DNA from: CANJQH01 sp031368515
GTDB taxonomy: Bacteria; Chloroflexota; Anaerolineae; J036; Brachytrichaceae
Assembly (NCBI GenBank): GCA_031368515.1
Contig: JANMNW010000351.1
Span: 1 to 11,629 of the forward strand
Direction of reading: 5' to 3'
Length of the DNA stretch: 11,629 nt
Below are positions 5,691 to 11,629 of this stretch, one piece after another. A model generated the notes under the pieces. It had not been told where the DNA came from. It did not search any database and saw only the letters and a program-made list of their open reading frames with translations. Made by a program: the position numbers and the translations under genes. The first letter of the stretch is position 1; each line of letters begins with the position of its first letter.

Positions 5691-7835
5691 ATGAAACGGA
5701 TTTACGGGCTATTCACGGCAGTGATCATCGCAATTGGCGCGCATGGCTCAGCCATCACCTATGCGCACAGGTCAAATGCCCCAATGACTCATGCGATGGC
5801 ACAGACCAACTGCAGTTGGCAATGGGACGGAACGCAGCTGCGCTATGTATGCACCGGCAGCGCCACTGCAGTCGGCACAACCACGGGCAACGGCGGCGGC
5901 ACTTCGACGGCCACGGCCGTCGTGGTTCCATCGTCTACCAGCGCGCCTGCCACCAACACGGCCATTCCGGCCAGCAACACGCCTGTGCCCCCAACGAGCA
6001 CCCCACGGCCCAACACTGCAACGCCTGTGCCCCCAACGAGCACGCCACGACCCAATACCGCAACTCCCGTGCCTCCGACAAGCACCGCGCGACCCAATAC
6101 CGCAACTCCCGTGCCGCCGTCCAGCACACCACGGGGCAACCGGCCTGCGACAAACACGCCTATTCCTGCCACGGCCACATCAGCGCCGCGAACGAGCACG
6201 CCGCGCCCTGCCACGGCCACTCCCGTGCCGCCATCAAGCACGCCGCGTCCCGCCACGGCTACGGCCGTACCGCCAACCAGCACACCCCGGCCAAACACCG
6301 CTACGCCCGTGCCGCCATCAAGCACGCCGCGCCCTGCCACTGCCACATCGGCGCCAGCGGCTACGGCAACGTCAGGCAGCTTCGGCGGTTGGGATCGATC
6401 GTCGCTGGTTGCCGTCGGCGGCTCGTGTTCGGCCGATGGATATGCGAGCATCACGTTCAATAATCACGGTTCGGCGATGACCGGCCCCACCACATACTAT
6501 GTGTATGTCAACGGATCGTTGGTCTCGACCGGACAGCTTCAGTTGGGTGCCGACCAGTCGACAACCATCACCGTCGGGCCGTATCCTGGCGCGGATGTGC
6601 GCATTGTGGTTGATCAGCGACCGGGTCACCCAGGCAACAGTCACCCGAATGTGAACACATCCTGCACAGGCCCCACATCAACACCTGCGCCCACGCGCAC
6701 CACCGGACCGACTGCGACAACAGCGCCCACGCGCACCACCGGACCGACTGCGACAACGGCAGCCACGCGCACGACTGGCCCAACGCCCACACGACCGAAC
6801 ATCACTCCTACACCAGGTGGCACACCTGAGATCTGGTCGACCATCATCGCACTGCCCACGTCGACGCCCGGATATGTCGATGTTAGTGGTCCTGCCGGTT
6901 CACCATGCCAGTGGGTCACAGGTGCTGGCGGCGCAGCCCAAGTGCAGTGCCGTGACAGCTCAGGACGCATTTGGGTATTGAACGTCGATATCGCGGTGCC
7001 TTGCCCAGTGAATGAGGTCATCCGCCAACCCTATACGCGCGCGCTCGTAAGCGAACCCGTCTACTTTGGTTTGTTGCCGGCCGAGTGGAGCCCAAGCATC
7101 GGCGGCCTTTGGAGCGACCCGCAAACTGTGTATGACCTGACTGGCCGCATCGATTCGGATGGCGATCCACTCGAAGAAGGCTTGGTGAGAAACGTGCAAT
7201 TTGGCCTGCGAGGTCAGCGCTTGGCCCGACCTGGCAGCTGGCTGGGCATGGACGTGCCCGGTGTGAACTGGCAGTTTACGGGCAATAGCAACAATGGCAG
7301 CCCTCGTGTTCAGGAAGGTTACACGGCCACTTATTCGTATGCCGCATCCAGCTATGTCGGACCGAATGCCAGCTCTGGCGCCGTTGCAAACAAAGGACGC
7401 CGCTTCGACTTTGTGGCTCGTCAACCCGGTTCACAATATGACCTGCCGGCATATCCCGTCACGGTCACAACCTATTGCGGGTTTTGGCATTCGATTAAGC
7501 TTGAGCAGTCGGTGCGTTACTGGCAGGCGCTGAGCGCTTGCTTCCTCACCTACCAAGATGAGGAGGGCAACTGGGTGATTCCAGCCGGCTTCTCAGACCA
7601 GGGTTGCCCGCCGAACCACATCGCCTTTGGTGAATGGCGCTATCGTTGGGAAAATCAAGTTCTGCAGCAATGGACAGGTGTGGACATGCGTATGTTCGGT
7701 CTTTCAACCACATATGTGCCCTATACAGCAGCGACTGGCGGAGGCATATTCCAGAATCGGGTCTACATGGAGCCGGCAGTAGGCGGCATCTGGGTGCCGG
7801 TTGTGGAAGTTCAGACAGTGCAGCAAGACAACTAA
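5691..7835 (+). CDS. Secreted stalk-and-head protein with an extra beta-rich domain, array paralogue B
   Basis: 714 residues, function unknown. Order: signal peptide (MKRIYGLFTAVIIAIGAHG core; cut after TYA at 25 or AMA at 37); Cys hairpin CSWQWDGTQLRYVC (41-54); first linker (79-226) of TPVPPTSTPRPNTA-type repeats; an extra domain (about 229-326) with its own cysteine pair, C246 and C325; a short second linker (327-376) of APTRTTGPTATT repeats; TPEIWSTIIALPTSTPG (378-394); and the family C-terminal domain with cysteines 406, 420, 438, 595, 617 and 639. The extra domain (ITFNNHGSAMTGPTTYYVYVNG..QSTTITVGPYPGADVRIVVDQ) reads as a short beta-sandwich of the immunoglobulin-like/CARDB kind; this is from the strand pattern only. 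The C-terminal domain is nearly the same as in A (8 changes in the 67 residues around the YCGFW block). No anchor is seen. The gene has its own promoter region and a strong terminator. Confidence 0.93.
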   Translation: MKRIYGLFTAVIIAIGAHGSAITYAHRSNAPMTHAMAQTNCSWQWDGTQLRYVCTGSATAVGTTTGNGGGTSTATAVVVPSSTSAPATNTAIPASNTPVPPTSTPRPNTATPVPPTSTPRPNTATPVPPTSTARPNTATPVPPSSTPRGNRPATNTPIPATATSAPRTSTPRPATATPVPPSSTPRPATATAVPPTSTPRPNTATPVPPSSTPRPATATSAPAATATSGSFGGWDRSSLVAVGGSCSADGYASITFNNHGSAMTGPTTYYVYVNGSLVSTGQLQLGADQSTTITVGPYPGADVRIVVDQRPGHPGNSHPNVNTSCTGPTSTPAPTRTTGPTATTAPTRTTGPTATTAATRTTGPTPTRPNITPTPGGTPEIWSTIIALPTSTPGYVDVSGPAGSPCQWVTGAGGAAQVQCRDSSGRIWVLNVDIAVPCPVNEVIRQPYTRALVSEPVYFGLLPAEWSPSIGGLWSDPQTVYDLTGRIDSDGDPLEEGLVRNVQFGLRGQRLARPGSWLGMDVPGVNWQFTGNSNNGSPRVQEGYTATYSYAASSYVGPNASSGAVANKGRRFDFVARQPGSQYDLPAYPVTVTTYCGFWHSIKLEQSVRYWQALSACFLTYQDEEGNWVIPAGFSDQGCPPNHIAFGEWRYRWENQVLQQWTGVDMRMFGLSTTYVPYTAATGGGIFQNRVYMEPAVGGIWVPVVEVQTVQQDN
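5925..6368 (+). repeat. 42-base coding repeats, first linker of paralogue B
   Basis: Tandem 42-base units encoding TPVPPTSTPRPNTA start at 5979, 6021, 6063 and 6105. Neighbouring copies are nearly identical in DNA (the first two differ at only a few bases), and similarity falls with distance, the pattern of stepwise duplication. More diverged units follow to 6368. The repeat differs from the PTKTNTP type of A and C. Confidence 0.8.
6669..6818 (+). repeat. 36-base coding repeats, second linker of paralogue B
   Basis: Two 36-base copies, 6687-6722 and 6723-6758, are identical except for the last base, and a third, diverged and partial copy follows from 6759. They encode APTRTTGPTATT. The near-perfect identity points to a recent duplication. 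Confidence 0.75.
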
Positions 7836-7859
7836 CCAGAACGCGCTCTCAAAACACTG

Positions 7860-7894
7860 CAAGGCTCGCCAATTGGCGAGCCTTGTTTGTTTTT
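7860..7894 (+). terminator. Intrinsic terminator of paralogue B
   Basis: CAAGGCTCGCC (7860-7870), an AATT loop and GGCGAGCCTTG (7875-7885) form a perfect 11-pair stem (a 26-base palindrome), followed by TTTGTTTTT (7886-7894). It begins 25 bases after the stop codon of B. Confidence 0.92.
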
Positions 7895-7928
7895 CCAGCC
7901 TGTCCCCCTTGTTACAGTCGTTCGTAAT

Positions 7929-7968
7929 GCTTGCCCCAAAGCAAGCTCTACGACACCTCTTTGTGTCG
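7929..7968. other. Two adjacent hairpins of identical geometry
   Basis: GCTTGC-CCCAAA-GCAAGC (7929-7946) and CGACAC-CTCTTT-GTGTCG (7951-7968) each have six pairs and a six-base loop, and are separated by four bases. The stems differ in sequence. They lie 80-120 bases upstream of the promoter of paralogue C and past the terminator of B, so an upstream regulatory role or chance are both possible. Confidence 0.3.
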
Positions 7969-8048
7969 ATTTATTGAAATCTACGGACACAGTACATTCT
8001 TTTTATTGCTTTCTTATAGTTTTTACTTCGAAAAGTCGTTATTTGCAA

Positions 8049-8087
8049 CTAAAGTCCGATGAAGGAAGTATTGTTGCCGAAAATAAT
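8049..8087 (+). promoter_or_regulatory. Promoter of paralogue C with the shared upstream motif
   Basis: CTAAAGTCCGAT (8049-8060) matches the D motif at 11 of 12 positions. A -10-like AATAAT (8082-8087) follows. The motif-to-box interval is one base longer than in A and D. No good -35 is present. Transcription would start near 8094. Confidence 0.5.
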
Positions 8088-8104
8088 CCCTGTCTCAGGA
8101 TTCA

Positions 8105-9919
8105 ATGGGGACAACAGTGCACACCAAACGCATCATCGCCATCATCGCAGCGGGCACAACCGTTCTGGCATCGAACGGTTACGCTCATGCCGCATCTAGT
8201 CCGGTACCGGCAAGACATTTAGCCCCCGCGCTTGCCGCCAGCTGCGGATTCGAATGGGATCCGGTAACCGAGGAGCTTGTCTGGATTTGCCACGAAGGCG
8301 GCGGCAGCGCAACCAACACGCCTGCGCCCACACGAACGGTCGGGCCAACCAAGACGCCGGTTCCGTCAAACACCCCCAAGCCCACAAAGACGTTCACTGC
8401 GGTTCCAACCAAGACAAGTACGCCGGTGCCCACAGCCACCAGCACCCAAACGGTTGTTCCCACTAAAACAAATACACCAGCACCGACCAAGACAGCGACG
8501 CCGGCGCCAACCGCCACCAAAACGCCTGTTCCGAGCAAAACGTTTACGCCGGCACCCACAAAATCGCCCACGCCCGTCCCAACCAAGACGCAGACACCTA
8601 TCCCAAGCAAGACGTTTACGCCAGGACCCACCAAAACGGCAACATTAGTCCCGACTCGAACCAACACGCCGCTTCCCACGAGCACCGGCACGCCGGTGCC
8701 CACGGCCACACGCACGCCGATTCCGTCGGCGACCTTTACGCCGCAGCCGACATCCACACGGACCCTGACGCCCATTCCGTCGGCCACACCGCTGCCGACG
8801 CAAACGCCGATCCCCAGCGCCACGCAACCGCCGACAGCCACGCGCACACCCACGCTTGAGCCGACAAACACGCCAGTGCCCACGCAAACGCCGCTGCCGC
8901 CCACGCCAACGAAAGAACCCACGCCCGATCTGTGGGCAACGTTGATCGCCTTGCCGACCTCTACGCCGGACACATCCGGAGGCGGCGACCCGCTGCCTTC
9001 GCCCTGCAAATTCGACGGTGGCAGCATCGAGTGCAGCGACGATTCCGGACGCAATTGGACGCTGCCGGTGAACGAACGCATCGGCTGTCCGATCAACGAA
9101 ATCATTCGTCGGCCCTATCCGCGCGCGTTGGTGACGAATGAAAACACCTTTGCGCTGCTGCCCAACGAATGGTATCCAAGCGCCGGCGGCAAATGGAGCG
9201 CGCCGCAAAACCCGTACGACCTCAACGGCCTAGTCGACGAAAACGGCAATCCGACGGTTGAAAACATCGTGCGCAACGTGCGCTTCGGCCTGCGCTCGCA
9301 GCGCCTGAGCAAGGGCACCCTCTGGCTTAATGTGACGGTGGACGACATCAAGTGGACGTTCACCGGCCCAAGCAGCAACGGTGACGCGAGCACGCAGTAT
9401 GGCATCACCACCACCTACTCGTACGCCGCTGCCAGTTACACCGGCGCCGGCGCGCCTGCGGGCGCGGTGGCGGGCAAAGGCCGCGCTTTCGATCGCGCAC
9501 GCCGCGCGCCGAGCGCTGCTTATAACTTGCCGGCTTATCCGGTCACCTTACAGACGTACTGCGGCTTTTGGTATTCGGTCGCCATGGAGCGCTCCGTCGC
9601 CTATTGGCAACAGCTGAGCTCGTGTATCAACCAGGAACTTGATGAAGATGGCGATCCCATCATGCCGGCTGGCTTCTCGCATGAAGGTTGCCCAGCCGGT
9701 CAGATCGCATTCGGCGAGACGCGCTATCGCTGGGAGGTATGGACGTGGATCCCGTGGACACGCCATGACATGCGTGAAGAGGGGTTCGATACACCCTTTG
9801 TGCCTGTGAGCAAAGCCACAGGCGGCGGCATCTTCCAGAACCGCATGTATCAGGAGCCGACCGGCAACGGCATCTGGGTGCCTGTGATTGAAGTGCAGAC
9901 CGTCCAGGAAAATCAGTAA
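8105..9919 (+). CDS. Secreted stalk-and-head protein, array paralogue C
   Basis: 604 residues from ATG 8105, or 600 from GTG 8117. The GTG is favoured by spacing: GGGGA (8107-8111) lies 5 bases before it, and its distance from the promoter (68 bases from the shared motif) is closer to the 64 of A and D. The ATG has AGGA (8097-8100) only 4 bases upstream. Order (ATG numbering): signal peptide (about 1-29, cut after AHA); Cys hairpin CGFEWDPVTEELVWIC (47-62); linker of PTKT-type repeats (70-272); TPDLWATLIALPTSTPD (273-289); C-terminal domain with cysteines 301, 310, 328, 485, 507 and 529, ending EVQTVQENQ. Its C-terminal domain groups with D (NEWYPS, INE.IGCPINE after the second Cys, FGLRSQRLSK, WTWIPWT), but its linker has A-type units such as PTKTNTP, PSKTFTPAPTKSPTPVPTKT and TNTPLPTSTGTP. 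No anchor is seen and the function is unknown. Confidence 0.92.
   Translation: MGTTVHTKRIIAIIAAGTTVLASNGYAHAASSPVPARHLAPALAASCGFEWDPVTEELVWICHEGGGSATNTPAPTRTVGPTKTPVPSNTPKPTKTFTAVPTKTSTPVPTATSTQTVVPTKTNTPAPTKTATPAPTATKTPVPSKTFTPAPTKSPTPVPTKTQTPIPSKTFTPGPTKTATLVPTRTNTPLPTSTGTPVPTATRTPIPSATFTPQPTSTRTLTPIPSATPLPTQTPIPSATQPPTATRTPTLEPTNTPVPTQTPLPPTPTKEPTPDLWATLIALPTSTPDTSGGGDPLPSPCKFDGGSIECSDDSGRNWTLPVNERIGCPINEIIRRPYPRALVTNENTFALLPNEWYPSAGGKWSAPQNPYDLNGLVDENGNPTVENIVRNVRFGLRSQRLSKGTLWLNVTVDDIKWTFTGPSSNGDASTQYGITTTYSYAAASYTGAGAPAGAVAGKGRAFDRARRAPSAAYNLPAYPVTLQTYCGFWYSVAMERSVAYWQQLSSCINQELDEDGDPIMPAGFSHEGCPAGQIAFGETRYRWEVWTWIPWTRHDMREEGFDTPFVPVSKATGGGIFQNRMYQEPTGNGIWVPVIEVQTVQENQ
8312..8920 (+). 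repeat. PTKT-type coding repeats, linker of paralogue C
   Basis: About 600 bases of degenerate 24-base and shorter units. They encode Thr/Pro/Lys peptides of the same kind as in A, including blocks nearly the same in protein (TNTPLPTSTGTP, TLTPIPSATPLPT, FTPAPTKSPTPVPTKT) but differing at many third codon positions. Lysine becomes rarer towards the C-terminal end of the linker, where PTQT and PSAT dominate. Confidence 0.8.
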
Positions 9920-9941
9920 CCCGACATGTGTCCAATGGCTG

Positions 9942-9976
9942 GCCCGGTTGTCATCGACGACCGGGCTATTTCGTTT
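9942..9976 (+). terminator. Intrinsic terminator of paralogue C
   Basis: GCCCGGTTGTC (9942-9952) and GACGACCGGGC (9956-9966) form an 11-pair stem with one G-U wobble and a three-base ATC loop. The T-rich tail TATTTCGTTTT is broken, so strength may be less than that of the B terminator. It starts 23 bases after the stop codon of C. Confidence 0.8.
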
Positions 9977-10111
9977 TCCGCACGCACTTCCTCTCAACCT
10001 ATCGGCCGAAATCATGCACATCCATAGATCGAGCGATAGCAATGCAGCACACTCAGGAGCTACTAATAACATTTAAGGATGTTTTATTACGATTACACGA
10101 TATATATAGGA

Positions 10112-10149
10112 CTAAAGTCTGATGCCAGATCCGACTAACTACGCATAAT
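10112..10149 (+). promoter_or_regulatory. Promoter of paralogue D with the shared upstream motif
   Basis: CTAAAGTCTGAT (10112-10123) and -10-like CATAAT (10144-10149) have the same spacing as in A: 20 bases between them, 64 bases from motif start to ATG. An AT-rich run (GATATATATA, 10099-10108) precedes the motif; its TATATA could instead be a -10 of its own, giving a longer leader. Confidence 0.5.
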
Positions 10150-10158
10150 GACTAGTCA
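10149..10158 (+). promoter_or_regulatory. Perfect palindrome at the likely transcription start of paralogue D
   Basis: TGACTAGTCA is a perfect 10-base palindrome that starts on the last base of the -10-like box and spans the expected transcription start, the place where a repressor would block transcription. A, B and C have no equivalent. Short palindromes occur by chance, so this is tentative. Confidence 0.3.
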
Positions 10159-10175
10159 CAATTGAGGGGGAGCGC

Positions 10176-11629
10176 ATGTTCCGATCTGGATCACTAAAGA
10201 TTTTCGTCACACTTGCAACATACTTCGTCGCCGCCAGTCTGCTGCGGTCAATTCCTGTGCACGCGACAGGCAACTTCGCCACGCAGCGCCAAGGCGTAAC
10301 GTGCGGATTCCAATGGAACCCGGACACTGAAGAGTTCGCTTATGTCTGCACGCTGAATGGCACCGTCGTCGCCGTCACTGCCACCGCCGGGAGTGGCACG
10401 GCCGTGGCCACTGCTGCGCGCACATCGACTGCGACTGCGCAGCCGCCGGCCACAGCCACGGCCCAATTGCCGACGGCTACGGCGCAACCCGCCACCGCGA
10501 CTGCCCGGCCGGCTACAGCGACAGCTCAACCTGCCACGGCAACACCCCGCCCGGCCACTGCCACGGCGCCGCCCGCAACTGCGACCGCTCGCCCGGCAAC
10601 GGCAACTACCCAGCCCACAACGGTAAGCGCGACCAGCACCGCGGTCGCGGCCACATCCACACCGTCGTCGGGCACGCCCGATCCGCGAGGCACTCCGGTG
10701 ATCTGGGCCACGCTCATTGCATTGCCCACGTCCACCCCCGACAATTCCAACGGCGGCACCGAGACCGGTTCGCCATGCGTATTCACCGGCAATCAAATCG
10801 CCTGCAACGATTCATCCGGCCGCACCTGGAACCTGCCCATCAACGAACGCATCGGCTGCCCCATCAACGAAACGCTGCGCCAGCCCTATCCGCGCGGCCT
10901 GGTGACCGAGCCGAATAATCTTCTCATCCTGCCAAATGAGTGGTATCCCAGCCCCGGCGGTCAGTGGGGCGCGCCGCAAGATCCATATTCGCTTGTGGGA
11001 CTGGTCAACGGCGCCGGCGAGCCGCTGCAAGCCAACCTGGTGCGCCAGGTGCAGTTCGGTCTGCGCTCGCAGCGGCTGTCCAAAGACACCAACTGGCGCG
11101 GCATGATCGTGCCGGATATCAAGTGGACGTTCCAGGGCGTCAGCAGCGCCGGCGATCCCGGCGTGCAATACGGCATCAGCAGCACATTCCACTACAACGC
11201 GGCCAGCTATGTCGGACCGCGCATCGCCACCGGCGCCGTGGCCAACAAGGGACGCCGCTTCGATTTCGGCGCGCGAATGCCATCAAACACCTACGACCTC
11301 CCGGCCTATCCTGTGACGATCGAAACCTACTGCGGCTTCTGGTTCTCGCTGCGCATGGAAGTGTCGTCGCCTTATTGGCAACGACTGAGCGACTGCTTCC
11401 CGACTTGGCGCGACACCAACGGCGATCTGGTCATCCCAGCCGGGTTTTCAACCGAAGGATGCCCGACCGATCAAATCGCATTTGGCGAAACACGCTATCA
11501 GTGGGTGCCGTGGACGTGGATTCCGTGGACGGGCTACGACATGCGGTTGCAGGGCTTGCCCACCAGTTACGTGCCTTCGCGTAGAGCCACTGGCGGTGGA
11601 ATTTTCAAGAACGTGCGCTACTCCGAGCC
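10176..11629 (+). CDS. Secreted stalk-and-head protein, array paralogue D (3' end cut by the window)
   Basis: 484 residues before the right edge. By alignment with C only about 20 residues (the IWVPV.EVQTVQ tail) are missing. ATG 10176 follows GAGGGGGAG (10164-10172). Order: signal peptide (about 1-30, FVTLATYFVAASLL core, cut after VHA); Cys hairpin CGFQWNPDTEEFAYVC (43-58); a short linker (about 84-148) of PATATAQ/PATATAR heptads with no lysine; TPVIWATLIALPTSTPD (173-189); C-terminal domain with cysteines 201, 210, 228, 385, 407 and 429. Shared blocks with C include INERIGCPINE, PNEWYPS, FGLRSQRLSKDT, GETRYQW and WTWIPWT. The linker is the shortest of the four and is Ala-rich instead of Lys-rich. 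Function is unknown; export is inferred from the signal peptide and the paired cysteines. Confidence 0.9.
   Translation, partial: MFRSGSLKIFVTLATYFVAASLLRSIPVHATGNFATQRQGVTCGFQWNPDTEEFAYVCTLNGTVVAVTATAGSGTAVATAARTSTATAQPPATATAQLPTATAQPATATARPATATAQPATATPRPATATAPPATATARPATATTQPTTVSATSTAVAATSTPSSGTPDPRGTPVIWATLIALPTSTPDNSNGGTETGSPCVFTGNQIACNDSSGRTWNLPINERIGCPINETLRQPYPRGLVTEPNNLLILPNEWYPSPGGQWGAPQDPYSLVGLVNGAGEPLQANLVRQVQFGLRSQRLSKDTNWRGMIVPDIKWTFQGVSSAGDPGVQYGISSTFHYNAASYVGPRIATGAVANKGRRFDFGARMPSNTYDLPAYPVTIETYCGFWFSLRMEVSSPYWQRLSDCFPTWRDTNGDLVIPAGFSTEGCPTDQIAFGETRYQWVPWTWIPWTGYDMRLQGLPTSYVPSRRATGGGIFKNVRYSE
10425..10619 (+). repeat. 21-base coding repeats, linker of paralogue D
   Basis: Imperfect 21-base units encode the heptapeptide PATATA-[QR], about eight to nine times, with variants such as LPTATAQ and PATATPR. 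Codons vary strongly between units. Base composition (GCC/ACG/GCG-rich) differs from the CCG-ACC-AAG units of A and C. Confidence 0.75.

Noticed and set aside
8041..8104. A known riboswitch (such as a c-di-GMP type) formed by the shared leader motif
   Set aside because: I could not match the conserved core of any riboswitch class, and the motif geometry places it at the -35/-10 region rather than inside the transcript.
3254..11629. The four paralogues as one operon
   Set aside because: Gaps of about 256-370 bases, hairpin terminators after A, B and C, and promoter-like sequences before each gene argue for separate transcripts.

Overview
The window looks like chromosomal DNA from a member of the Chloroflexota, probably an Anaerolineae-like lineage. 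This is inferred from two things. The left-edge minus-strand protein has a layout I associate with conserved uncharacterised proteins of that phylum. The secreted proteins carry long Thr-Pro linkers of the 'PTKTNTP' kind that are typical of the phylum. Base composition is moderately GC-rich in genes and clearly AT-richer just upstream of the secreted-protein genes.

Layout: (1) 1-969, minus strand: 5' part of a conserved gene of unknown function, with its own promoter. (2) 970-1516: divergent intergenic region with direct repeats, inverted repeats and a pair of mutually exclusive hairpins. (3) 1517-3049, plus: an ALDH7/antiquitin-type aldehyde dehydrogenase (alpha-aminoadipic semialdehyde / piperideine-6-carboxylate dehydrogenase family), probably read from a leaderless mRNA. 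(4) 3254 to the right edge, plus: four tandem paralogues, called A (3254-5320), B (5691-7835), C (8105 or 8117-9919) and D (10176 to the edge, not ended). Each encodes a signal peptide, a short two-cysteine hairpin, a Pro/Thr/Ala repeat linker, a conserved W-[AS]-T-[IL]-IALPTSTP segment and a conserved C-terminal domain of about 320 residues with six invariant cysteines. I do not recognise this domain as a named family.

Each paralogue has its own promoter, and A-C are each followed by an intrinsic terminator, so the array is a set of separate transcription units rather than an operon. A and D share an upstream motif and a -10 box at identical distances from the start codon; C shares both with a small shift, and B shares the -10 position. 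The C-terminal domains and both cysteine hairpins group A with B and C with D, while the linker type groups A with C, which suggests that linkers were exchanged or converged. B has an extra beta-rich domain between two linkers. An 86-base inverted-repeat element sits between the end of A and its terminator.

The array is the most novel item: a locally amplified family of exported, probably disulfide-bonded proteins with variable stalks and an invariant head, and no visible membrane or cell-wall anchor. Its function cannot be read from the sequence. No link between the array and the aldehyde dehydrogenase is visible beyond proximity.
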